Position numbers and translations under genes: made by a program. Under the pieces are notes generated by a model. It worked only from the letters and a program-made list of their open reading frames with translations. It did not search any database and had not been told where the DNA came from. Shown piece after piece: positions 52,473-61,700 of a stretch of DNA of 64,000 nucleotides; positions within the stretch are counted from its first letter, which is position 1, and the number at the start of each line of letters is the position of its first letter. Origin of the DNA: Myxococcales bacterium (GTDB lineage Bacteria > Myxococcota_A > UBA9160 > SMWR01); NCBI GenBank assembly GCA_022561775.1, contig JADFQO010000013.1:1-64000 (forward strand). Direction: 5' to 3'.

Positions 52473-53423
52473 ATGCGCGCCCTGACCTACGATGGCAAGA
52501 CCGCGGTCGTCTCCGATGTTCCGAAACCCGAACTCGCACTGGACTCAGCGCTCGTGCGCGTCACCATCGCCGGCGTCTGCAACACCGATATCGAACTCGT
52601 CAAGGGTTACATGGCGTTTCGCGGAACACTCGGCCACGAGTTCGTCGGCATCGTCGAAGAGGGGCCCGAGGAGTGGCGCGGCGAGCGGGTCGTCGGAGAA
52701 ATCAACTTTGCGTGCCAGAGTTGCCCCATCTGCTACGAGGGGCTCCAGCGCCACTGCCCCTCCCGTCGCGTCATGGGGATCGTCGATGCCGACGGAAGTT
52801 TCGCGGAGTACGTCAACGTCCCGATTTCGAATCTCCACACCGTTCCGGAGAGCGTCTCCGACGACGTGGCGGTCTTCGCGGAGCCGCTCGCCGCCGCCTA
52901 CGAGGTGCTCGAACAGGTTCACGTCATGCCCAACCAGGAATGTGTGGTACTGGGCGACGGAAAACTCGGGTTGCTCGTCGCGCAGGTTCTGCGTCAAGCG
53001 GGCGCCCAGGTCCTGGTCGTGGGTCACCACCCGGAGAACCTCGAAATTCTCGCGCGGCGCGACATCCAGACCGTGCTAGAGCGAGACTGGAATCCCGCGC
53101 TCTATTCGCTGGTCGTCGACGCCACGGGTTCGATCGGAGGTCTGCAGAGAGCCCTGGCCGCCACTCGGCCGAGAGGCACCGTCGTGCTCAAGAGCACGAC
53201 CGCCACCAAGGCACGATTGGATCTATCGACCCTGGTGGTCAATGAAATCCGAGTCGTCGGGTCTCGCTGCGGTCCGTTTCCACCGGCTCTGCGAGCCCTC
53301 GAAACGGGAAGCATCGACGTCGCGTCGCTCATTTCTCATCGCACTTCACTGGCAAATTGCGACGAAGCCCTCCGGCGCGCGGGGGATCCCGGCCAACTCA
53401 AGGTCCTGATCGATGCGGAATGA
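52473..53423 (+). CDS. Zinc-dependent alcohol dehydrogenase (MDR family)
   Basis: The 316-residue protein is a medium-chain dehydrogenase. Catalytic zinc ligands sit in GVCNTD and GHE (LGHEFVGIVEEGP), and the structural zinc in CQSCPICYEGLQRHC with four cysteines. The Rossmann region reads VVLGDGKLGLLVAQVL. The protein is slightly short but all ligands are present. The sequence is closest to threonine/sorbitol-type members by eye. It probably oxidises a polyol or amino alcohol with NAD(P)+. ATG 52473 is the natural start. Confidence 0.87.
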   Translation: MRALTYDGKTAVVSDVPKPELALDSALVRVTIAGVCNTDIELVKGYMAFRGTLGHEFVGIVEEGPEEWRGERVVGEINFACQSCPICYEGLQRHCPSRRVMGIVDADGSFAEYVNVPISNLHTVPESVSDDVAVFAEPLAAAYEVLEQVHVMPNQECVVLGDGKLGLLVAQVLRQAGAQVLVVGHHPENLEILARRDIQTVLERDWNPALYSLVVDATGSIGGLQRALAATRPRGTVVLKSTTATKARLDLSTLVVNEIRVVGSRCGPFPPALRALETGSIDVASLISHRTSLANCDEALRRAGDPGQLKVLIDAE

Positions 53424-53471
53424 TTTCGACTGAGCGTTCGAGTTCGACCGCGCCCCGACAGGGTATCGAAG

Positions 53472-54983
53472 CTAATCGTCGATTCGCGCGGCGAGGATCC
53501 GCTTCAACCGAACCTCCGTACGCCGCAGGTGGATCGTCTTGCCGCCGTGAACGGTGACGAGACCCGGCTTGGCTCCCTTCGGCTTGCGAACATTTGCGAT
53601 TGGGACCGCGTGGACATCCGCGCGACTCGCGTTCTTGGCTCTCGAGAAGTGCACAGCGAGTTCGCAGGCGTCCAATACCGCCTCGGAGGGCGGGTCGCTG
53701 CGACCTCCGGTGCACAGGATGACGTGGCTTCCCGGCGCTCCGTCGAGGTGGAAGAAGAGATCCCGGCCCCGGGCCAGACGCACGGATAGATGATCGTTGC
53801 CGGCGGCACTGCGCCCGACCCAGATCTCCAGTCCCTCGGCGGTGCGGTAACGGCGCGGCATCAGTCGATTGGGAACGCTGTGTTTGCCGAGCTTTCGCTC
53901 CGTCGGCGCGCTCGACGCGGAGCGCTGCGCAGGCGACGTAGGCGCGTATTTTTCGACGAGCTTCCGAATCGCGGGCTGTTCGGCGAATTCCTCTAGAGCC
54001 TGGTAGTCGGCATTGGGTTCCGCGACGAGCGGCTGGAAGCGGTCGATCGACTCCTGGAGCTCGGCTCTCGATGCTCGCACAGCCGCCTGGCGGGAGCCGG
54101 CCTTGGTGAGGCTTCTCACCGCCTTGCGATAGCGCTTGAACAGTCGCTCCAGATTCTCTGACGGTGTCAGTTTCGGGTCGAGCGCAATCGCGACGGATTC
54201 GCCGGTATTGAAATCGGTGGCGGTAATTTCGGAATCTCCACGCTTTACCTGCGAGAGAACACTCTTCAACAACTCGCCTTCGCGCTCCAGCCGGCTCATC
54301 GTTCGCGCTTCTTCGAGGCTTGCTTCGATCTTTGCGAGCTTGCGATCCAGCGACTTCGTTTCTTTCCGGAGCGCGCGCTCGATGCGCCGGCGCAATTCGT
54401 CGACTTCCCCGGACCGCTCGACTTCTGCGTAGGTTGCCTCGATCGCGAACAGAAACCGATCGTCGGGATCCGCTTCGAAACGATCTTCGTCAGGCCCATG
54501 GGATCTGGGCTCCGGCGAACGCCAGGGATCCCCGATTCTCAGCTCGGGCCGGGTTTCGCTCAGCGGCCGCAGCGACGCGACGATCGATCCATCGGTTTTA
54601 AGCAGGTAGAGGTTGCTGCGGGTGCCGAGGATCGAGAGGAGCAGATCGAAGTCCCCTTCGTCGGTGCGCAGGCGGAGCGCGAGCTGCCGGTCGGCGGCGA
54701 TCAGGCGGACGCCGCCGACCCGCGCACCGCTTAGGTGTGAGCGCAGATACTGGACAAACCCGGGCGGGCGCGGCATCGAACCGGGCGTCGCCTCCAGCCG
54801 CGAAACCCGTGCGCAGCCCTGCCGACACGAGAAGCGGAAGTGGCAGCGACCCACCGTCCCGCCGCCGTAGGTGGTCAGCACGATGCTCGTGGTGTCCGGT
54901 TGCAGGATGCCCTGAATCCGATGGCCCGAAATCTGCGCATCGAGCAAGGTCGCCGCGCGACGCAGCTCAGTGAGGCTGAGCAT
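53472..54983 (-). CDS. rqcH: NFACT protein, RqcH-type ribosome quality-control factor
   Basis: RqcH-type NFACT proteins bind stalled 50S subunits and recruit tRNA-Ala to add C-terminal alanine tails. The 503-residue protein has the NFACT-N domain, a coiled coil (KSLDRKLAKIEASLEEARTMSRLEREGELL) and the C-terminal NFACT-R domain (EIWVGRSAAGNDHLSVRLARGRDLFFHLDGAPGSHVIL). The D98-R99 pair in AADRQLAL matches the Asp-Arg needed for alanine tailing in characterised RqcH. It starts 2 bp after the mutM stop, so the two form an operon. Confidence 0.88.
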   Translation of the reverse strand: MLSLTELRRAATLLDAQISGHRIQGILQPDTTSIVLTTYGGGTVGRCHFRFSCRQGCARVSRLEATPGSMPRPPGFVQYLRSHLSGARVGGVRLIAADRQLALRLRTDEGDFDLLLSILGTRSNLYLLKTDGSIVASLRPLSETRPELRIGDPWRSPEPRSHGPDEDRFEADPDDRFLFAIEATYAEVERSGEVDELRRRIERALRKETKSLDRKLAKIEASLEEARTMSRLEREGELLKSVLSQVKRGDSEITATDFNTGESVAIALDPKLTPSENLERLFKRYRKAVRSLTKAGSRQAAVRASRAELQESIDRFQPLVAEPNADYQALEEFAEQPAIRKLVEKYAPTSPAQRSASSAPTERKLGKHSVPNRLMPRRYRTAEGLEIWVGRSAAGNDHLSVRLARGRDLFFHLDGAPGSHVILCTGGRSDPPSEAVLDACELAVHFSRAKNASRADVHAVPIANVRKPKGAKPGLVTVHGGKTIHLRRTEVRLKRILAARIDD

Positions 54984-54985
54984 TG

Positions 54986-55861
54986 CTATTTCTGGCAGGA
55001 CGGGCAGTAGTGGGCGCTCCGCTGACCGAGGACGATTCGGCGGATCGCCTCACCGCAGCGGGCGCAGGGCTCACCCGTGCGCGAATAGACCCAACATTCG
55101 AGTTGATAACCGCCATCGCTTCCGTCCGGTGTCACATAGTCGCGAATGCTCGCGCCGCCGGTCTCGATCGAACGCTCCAGCACCTGGCGAATCGTCTGGG
55201 CCAGGCGCTCACACTCGCGGCGAGTCACGCGACCCGCCGCCCGGGTGGGCCGAACGCCCGCCAAGAAGAGTGCCTCGTCGGCGTAGATATTGCCCATTCC
55301 AGCGAGCACGCTCTGGTCGAGCAGCAGGTTCTTGATGGCGACCTTCCGTTTGCGCCCCGCGGCAAACAAATGCTCTCCGCTGATCTCGAGGGCATCGATC
55401 CCGAGTCGGTCGAGCCGGGGGTGCTCCTCGCCCGCGCGAAGCAACATCAGCTTGCCGAATTTCCGAACATCCCGGAGAAAGATCTCCGGCCCGGCGTCTT
55501 CGAAACAGATGCGCAGATGGGTGTGGGCGTCGGGCCGAAAGCGCCGTTGCGCTGTGGGGGACAGTGCGGAGCGCGCCGTGCTCGACAGTAGCCGTGGACT
55601 GACCGCGGATCCCGAAAAGAGCTGCCCCGTCATCCCGAGATGCACGACGAAGCGACTGCCGTCATCGAGTTGCGCAACCAGGTACTTGCCGCGGCGGGTG
55701 AGCGCGCCGACGGTCCGCCCGGAGAGCGACCGGCGCAGCACACTCGGAGGGGTGATGAAGAGGTAACTGGGCTCGGTGGTGTGGACCTTGCGGATGCGCC
55801 GGCCGACCAGCAGCGGCTCGATTCGCCGCCGCGTCACCTCGACCTCGGGAAGCTCGGGCAC
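54986..55861 (-). CDS. mutM: Formamidopyrimidine-DNA glycosylase
   Basis: MutM removes oxidised purines such as 8-oxoguanine and nicks the site. The 291-residue protein starts MPELPEVE (catalytic P2 and E3), has the conserved Lys in RRGKYLV, the H2TH helix LLLDQSVLAGMGNIYADEALF and a C-terminal zinc finger with CARC and CPSC. It is divergent from the HD-GYP gene and leads rqcH. All catalytic residues are intact. Confidence 0.94.
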   Translation of the reverse strand: MPELPEVEVTRRRIEPLLVGRRIRKVHTTEPSYLFITPPSVLRRSLSGRTVGALTRRGKYLVAQLDDGSRFVVHLGMTGQLFSGSAVSPRLLSSTARSALSPTAQRRFRPDAHTHLRICFEDAGPEIFLRDVRKFGKLMLLRAGEEHPRLDRLGIDALEISGEHLFAAGRKRKVAIKNLLLDQSVLAGMGNIYADEALFLAGVRPTRAAGRVTRRECERLAQTIRQVLERSIETGGASIRDYVTPDGSDGGYQLECWVYSRTGEPCARCGEAIRRIVLGQRSAHYCPSCQK

Positions 55862-56058
55862 TGGAATTCCTCAGCTGGCTGGGGTGAGTTGCCCCCGCTC
55901 CTTCAAGGTGCGCCCATCGCGCCGCTGCGCCCGGCGTCCGCCGCCGATCAGCGCTCTCCTCGGCTCAAATTGCCCACGGGGACCACTTTAGCGGCGTTGG
56001 CGGGCGGACGATGGGGGGCTGGCGGGGCGGCATCCAAGTCGCGTAAGGGAGTGAGATC

Positions 56059-57333
56059 GTGAAAGAATACGCGCAGCATCGGAATTCGATCTTCTCGCAG
56101 AGACTCGATCGCACGACGTTCACCGCCTACTTCCTGGGCGCCGTGGTTCCGTTGGCGGCCCTCACCTTCGTCGTTCAGCGCTACGTGATGCCGACAATCG
56201 CCGCCACGGGGCAAGTGCTCGCGCTGGTCGCGCTCGTCAGCTCCGTTGCGATCTTGTCGTTGTTGTCGTTTCTGGTCCTGCGCAAGACGACCCGATCCAC
56301 CCTGGAGCGCATCGACCGCGACAACCGCCGTCTGTCGGCGCTCTTGAGTATTTCCACCACCCTGACCGCTTCCGAACACGCCAGCGACATCGCGGCCACT
56401 GCGGTGTCCTGTGCGGTGGAACTCACAGGAGCGCAGGCCGCCTATCTGTTGATTCGCAGCAAGGATCCGGAAGCGCCGGCAGAACGCTTCGAATCCGCGG
56501 GTACGGATTTCGACCAACTATTTCAATCCACCGGCGGCCGCTTGACGGAACTCGCAGAGCTCACGATGAGCAACGGCAAGCCCGCGATCAAGAACGGCAC
56601 CGGCAACAGCAGAAGTATCGTGGTCTTGCCACTGACGGGCGAGTCGGCCTGGCTCGGAGCGCTCGCGGTCGTTCACGCGAAATCAGCGGTTCCATTCGAA
56701 GACGGCCAAATCAACGCCCTCTCCACGCTCGCGGGATTGACCTCGGTAGCGATGCGCAACGCCGATCTCCGCGACGCGCAACGCAACTTCTTCTCGCATA
56801 TGACGGATATCCTGGTTTCCGCGCTCGACGCCCACCTCGATTATCACACCGGCCATGGCAGCAGGGTCGCTCAACACGCGAACCGCCTGGGCAGGGCCTT
56901 GGACCTCGACGAGAAACGGCTGCAAAATCTCCACTTCGCATCCCTACTCCACGACGTCGGGATGCTCAAGATCGACAAGTCCACCCATAAGAGCGAAAAG
57001 GCGTGCACGAAGCACGCCGAACTCGGCTACCGGATGCTCGCGCGGATTCGTCTCTGGGAAGACGTCGCCCCGATCGTGCACCACCATCACGAGTGGTACG
57101 ACGGAACCGGCTACCCCGAAGGGCTCGCGGGAAACGACATCCCGCTCGAATCCCGAATCATCACGGTCTGTGATTCCTTCGATTCGATGACCAGTAACAC
57201 GAGCTACAAGGTCGCGATGCCGCTGGAGGCGGCTGTCGAGGAGATCCGCAACGGCATGGGGACGCAATTCGATCCGATGGTCGCCGAGGCGTTTCTCAAC
57301 CTCGTCGAGCAGGGCGCGATTTCCGATCAATAA
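56059..57333 (+). CDS. HD-GYP phosphodiesterase with GAF domain
   Basis: The 424-residue protein has two N-terminal transmembrane helices (about 24-45 and 52-74), a GAF-type domain (about 95-235) and a C-terminal HD-GYP domain. Diagnostic motifs are LLHDVGMLKID and HHHHEWYDGTGYPEGLAGNDIPLESRIITVCDSFDSM, with the GYP signature. HD-GYP enzymes hydrolyse cyclic-di-GMP to GMP or pGpG, and here would respond to the GAF ligand. GTG 56059 is the start given by a GGGAGTG site. No diguanylate cyclase is adjacent. Confidence 0.9.
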   Translation: MKEYAQHRNSIFSQRLDRTTFTAYFLGAVVPLAALTFVVQRYVMPTIAATGQVLALVALVSSVAILSLLSFLVLRKTTRSTLERIDRDNRRLSALLSISTTLTASEHASDIAATAVSCAVELTGAQAAYLLIRSKDPEAPAERFESAGTDFDQLFQSTGGRLTELAELTMSNGKPAIKNGTGNSRSIVVLPLTGESAWLGALAVVHAKSAVPFEDGQINALSTLAGLTSVAMRNADLRDAQRNFFSHMTDILVSALDAHLDYHTGHGSRVAQHANRLGRALDLDEKRLQNLHFASLLHDVGMLKIDKSTHKSEKACTKHAELGYRMLARIRLWEDVAPIVHHHHEWYDGTGYPEGLAGNDIPLESRIITVCDSFDSMTSNTSYKVAMPLEAAVEEIRNGMGTQFDPMVAEAFLNLVEQGAISDQ

Positions 57334-57415
57334 GCCGCGCCGCGACACCGCGCGCCAACCGCGAACTCTCCAGAAAGAGCTAACCTCGGCTTGGGTTCAG
57401 ACGCCGGAGATCAGC

Positions 57416-58270
57416 ATGCCGATCGACCGAGATCAAGCGCTCCGCTGCAAGTTTCCCGAGGGCGAGGGAGGCTGGGAGCGCGACGACGCGATCCTCTATC
57501 ACCTGGGGGTGGGCGCGGGCGTTCCCCAGACCGATCCCGGCGAACTCGATTACACCTACGAGAAAAACCTGAAGGTGCTGCCGAGCTTCTCGACGGTGGC
57601 CGATGTCGGAGGCTTCCCGAATCTCCTGAACGTTCCGGGGTTGGAATTCAACCTGGCGTTGTTGCTGCACGGGGAGGAGGAGATCGAACTCCACCAACCC
57701 CTGCCGCCCGAGGCGAAGCTCAAGAGCGAAACCCGCATCGCCGAAATCTACGACAAGGGCAAGGCGGCGCTGCTGATCCTCGAGGTGAGTACAGTAGACG
57801 CCGCGGGAGCTCCGCTCTTCACCAACCGCAGGTCGCTCTTCTTGCGCGGCGAGGGTGGTTTCGGCGGGCCTTCGGGCCCGAAAGCCCGCAACGCAGCACC
57901 GGACCGTGAACCCGACGGCACCGTCGAGTCGAAGACACTGCCCCAACAGGCGCTCCTCTATCGCTTGAACGGCGACAAGAACCCCCTCCACTGCGATCCG
58001 GACTTCGCGAAGCTCGCAGGTTTCGAGATGCCCATCATTCACGGACTCTGTTCTTACGGAATCGCCTGCAAGGCCGTCGTGGACAGCGCGCTGGCTGGGG
58101 ATGTCACGCGGGTGGCGCGGTACAGCGCGCGCTTTGCGGGTGCCGGCTTTCCGGGCGAGACGTTCGTCACCCGCTACTGGCGCGAAAACGACACCATCCT
58201 GATCGAGTGCCACGCGAAGGAACGAGACGCGATCATCATTTCGAACGCCGCATTTCGGCTGCGTAGCTGA
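57416..58270 (+). CDS. MaoC-type (R)-specific enoyl-CoA hydratase
   Basis: The 284-residue protein is a double hot-dog hydratase of the MaoC/MFE-2 type. The catalytic segment LYRLNGDKNPLHCDPDFAKLAGFEMPIIHGLC holds the Asp and His that activate water. It hydrates trans-2-enoyl-CoA in fatty-acid or side-chain oxidation. The N-terminal half is the non-catalytic hot-dog. It may work with the acyl-CoA dehydrogenase at 62401, which is speculative. A row of hairpins follows the stop. Confidence 0.9.
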   Translation: MPIDRDQALRCKFPEGEGGWERDDAILYHLGVGAGVPQTDPGELDYTYEKNLKVLPSFSTVADVGGFPNLLNVPGLEFNLALLLHGEEEIELHQPLPPEAKLKSETRIAEIYDKGKAALLILEVSTVDAAGAPLFTNRRSLFLRGEGGFGGPSGPKARNAAPDREPDGTVESKTLPQQALLYRLNGDKNPLHCDPDFAKLAGFEMPIIHGLCSYGIACKAVVDSALAGDVTRVARYSARFAGAGFPGETFVTRYWRENDTILIECHAKERDAIIISNAAFRLRS

Positions 58271-58312
58271 ACCAGGAGCGCGGTCCCAGAATGGGATCGC
58301 GTGACGCCGCAA

Positions 58313-58386
58313 GCGAATCCGTAGGATTCGCCGACCAGACGAGACCGACAGGTCTCGTCTCCGCAAAGCGAATCCGCAGGATTCGC
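58313..58386. terminator. Three adjacent hairpins between convergent genes
   Basis: Hairpin 1 is GCGAATCC-GTA-GGATTCGC (58313-58331), hairpin 2 is AGACGAGACC-GACA-GGTCTCGTCT (58337-58360) and hairpin 3 is GCGAATCC-GCA-GGATTCGC (58368-58386). Hairpins 1 and 3 share the same 8-bp arms and differ by one loop base. They lie between the MaoC stop and the end of the leftward gene at 58390 and could end transcription from both sides, though no U-tract is present. Confidence 0.65.
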
Positions 58387-58389
58387 CAG

Positions 58390-58758
58390 TCAGGGGAACA
58401 GCAACGTTCCGACCACGAGGCTGAGATAGCCGATGTGGTAGAGCAGCAGCAGGTAGTAGACGAGAAACACCACGAAGATCCCCACCACCGCGAGCGGTCG
58501 AAATCGGTAGCGCCAGAGCAGCCACGACCCGCCCATGACGAGACCCAGCTTGACGACCGAAAACCCGACCGGATGATCTCGAACGATCTCCGCGAGCAGC
58601 GGATTGGCTTCGCGCGCGAGGCCCGCGTTGATCCAGATCAAGGTGAAGATCGCGTCGAGCAGGTTGAGCGCGAGAATCACCTTGACGATGCCGAGGAGCC
58701 AGCGGAAGTGCTCGGGAGTTCCGATTCTCGAGTCGGACGGAGCCTCCGATGACATCAC
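58390..58758 (-). CDS. Small membrane protein of DUF5658-like type
   Basis: The 122-residue protein has three hydrophobic helices (about 23-43, 66-82 and 89-118). The opening NLLDAIFTLIWINAGLAREANPLLA is the pattern of the DUF5658 group, whose function is unknown. The gene lies 4 bp after ileS on the same strand, so it may be translated from the ileS transcript. It ends 4 bp beyond the last hairpin of the convergent region. Confidence 0.72.
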   Translation of the reverse strand: MMSSEAPSDSRIGTPEHFRWLLGIVKVILALNLLDAIFTLIWINAGLAREANPLLAEIVRDHPVGFSVVKLGLVMGGSWLLWRYRFRPLAVVGIFVVFLVYYLLLLYHIGYLSLVVGTLLFP

Positions 58759-58762
58759 GCCC

Positions 58763-61700
58763 CTACGCGAGACTCAAGCCGAGCGTCAGCAGCTCGCCGT
58801 CGATGCTGACCTCGCGTTGGTAGGCGCCCTTCTCGGGAGGCGCATCGAGAACCACGTCGACGGCGAGGGCCTCGCGGCTGAGTTTGTCCAGGCGCGGTCG
58901 AACGGCATCCAGCAAGACCGGCGCCGCCGCCAACGTCAAGCGAATGCGACCGGTATACTCGAGGTCGAGTTCCTTGCGGAAGGTCTGGATACGGTTCAGG
59001 ACTTCGCGGAATAAACCCTCCGCAATCAATTCGTCGCTGAGCGTGGTGCTCAATACGACCACACCAGAAGATCCGGCAGCTGCCGCAAACCCTGGGCGCG
59101 CGCGCAGGGAGACTCCGATCTCATCCGGACCCAGCGATAGCTCCTCTCCGTCGACCTGAATTGCAACGCGACCGTTTGCCTCTAACTGCGCGAGCAGCAT
59201 TGCCCCATCCGTTTCAGCCAGAGCTTTCTTCAATGCCGGCATGCGTTTTCCAACACGCGGCCCGAGTGCGCGGAAATTCGGCGTGACGTTGTAGGTAACG
59301 TAGTCATCCGCATTGGGAACGAAGTGCACTTCTCGAACGTTGAGTTCATCGCGGATCAGATCGAGGTGGTCGCTCAACGCGGATTCGAGATCCGGCTCTG
59401 CGAGCACCAGTTCGGCGGCTGCGAGGGGTTGTCGAACCCGGAGCTTCTGGGCGGTGCGTACCTGGAGGCCGAGAGAGACCAGATCGCGAACAGCGCCCAT
59501 CGCGCGCGAGAGCGGGCGGTCGATCGCTTCGCTGTCGGGCTCCGGGTAGTCGCAGAGGTGAACGCTCTCTGCTTCGGAATCCGGAAAAGGTCGGCGGACA
59601 AGGTTCTGCCACATCTCTTCGGTCGCGTAGGGCAAGAACGGAGCGAGCAGCCTGGCGAGCGCAATCAAGCACTCGTAGAGCGTCCAATGTACATCGAGCT
59701 TGTCGGCATCCAGGCCGAAGGCCCAGAACCGGCTGCGGCAACGCCGCACATACCAGTTGGAGAGTGCGTCGACGAATCCGGTGAGCGCGACCGTCGCATC
59801 GTAGACGCGAAACGCGTCCATCTTCTGGATCACCTCGGTGTTGATCAGCGCGAGTTCCGATAGAATCCAGCGGTCGATCAATGCGCGCTCGCGCGGCGGT
59901 CGGCGACCGGTCGCGCAAACCTCGCTCGACGGATCAAATCCGTCGATGTCCGCGTAGATGGTAAAGAACGCGTAGACGTTCCGCAGTTTCAGCGGAAGCT
60001 CGCGTTGCTGGGCACGCACGCCGCCGAGCGAGTGACGCGTGGGATTCCAGGGTGGATTCGACGCGTAGAAGAACCAGCGAAAGGCATCCGCTCCGGGCGC
60101 AGATGAACTCGGATCCTCGATCCAGAGTTTGTTGACCGCGGGCAAGCGAGGGACTTCGCGGGGCATGATCTCATCGGCGCCAAATCCAGATTCCACTCCG
60201 AGCGCGGACCGCTCTGCTTCACCGAGTGCGATGACACGCCGAGGCATCCTTGCCGGCCGCAGCGTGAGATCGAAGGCTGCTTCCGGCGTGTCGGCACGAT
60301 AGGCGCGAACCGACGACGACTCTCCGCGTAGGTCGAGGCCTTCGTAGTCCTCCCGCGCGATCAAGGCGATCCCGCGCTCCAACGGTTCACCGGGATCGAC
60401 CACCGCGAACTCCAGTCGAACACAATCGAAGATAACTTCGGGCGGCGTATAATTGCCCTTACTCTTCGATTCTTTCTTGCCCTCGCGGTCCGCAACATGC
60501 CCGAGCACCACACAGGTCCGATAGGGGTGGGGGAGCGGTCGCTCCGGGAAGAGCAGCGTCGAAATCCAGATCAGCGAATTGAACCAGCCGCGGGTCTGGT
60601 CGATCGCCTCGGAGATGAAGTCGGCGGGGAAGTTCGCCTCGAATTCCTCCACGCCGCGGTGGGGGTAACCCCACTGCGCGAACGGCATGGATCCAGAGTC
60701 GAACCAGGCGTCGATGACATCCGGTACGCGGCGGTAGATGCCCGCCTCGCCGGGCTTCGTCCAGGTCACTGCGTCGATCCAAGGCTTGTGGACGCGAAGG
60801 TCTGGCAACAGATCGGGATCCTTCGCGCGCGCCGCCTCGAAGGCATCGAAGGCCCCGGGGTTGCGATCGAGAATGTCCTCGACTGAAGCCGGCGCATCGA
60901 GTGCTCCCGTCTCGTCGTTGATCCAGATGTTGAGCGGCGTTCCCCAGAAGCGCTCCCGCGACAACGCCCAGTCGACGTTATTGCGCAGAAAATCTCCAAA
61001 GCGCCCATCGCGAATCGTCTCGGGCAACCAATTGACCTTCGCGTTGTTGGCGAGAACCTCTTCGATGTGATCCGAGGTGCGGATGTACCAGGCCGGCCTT
61101 GCGTATTGGATCAGCGGGTCCTTGTCAGACCGCACACAGAACGGGTACTCGTGGCGAATCTGCTCGGCGTGCCAGAGGAGGCCACGTTCTTTTAGCTCGC
61201 GGATGAGATCGCGGTCGCAGTCCTTCACCCAACGGCCCGCGTAGGTGTCCGGTGCGATCTGCGGGTCGAAGCTCCCGTCCGGTCGAACCGCACACAGCAG
61301 CGGCAGCTCGGGGTTGCTTCGCTGCTCGCTGCGCAGAAGCTCGAAGTCGACCTCACCAAATGCGGGCGAGATGTGGACGACACCAGTTCCAGCGTCGAGT
61401 TCCACGAAGTCCGCGGAGACGACACGCCAGAAGTCGAGCGTCGGCTGGTCGCGCTCGAACCAATCAAACGGTGGGACGTAATGTCGGCCCACGAGTTCTT
61501 CGCCGTGAAGTATTTTCTCGATGGTGAGATCGCCGCTTGTCTTCTCTCGCAATGAGGGCAAAAGCGCCTCCGCGACGATCAATCGTCGGTCGCCGTCGAT
61601 GACCACCGCGTAGTCGACATCCGCCTTGACGGCCACCAGAGAGTTGGACGGCAGCGTCCAGGGCGTCGTCGTCCAGACCAGCAGCGACGTCTGCGGGTCG

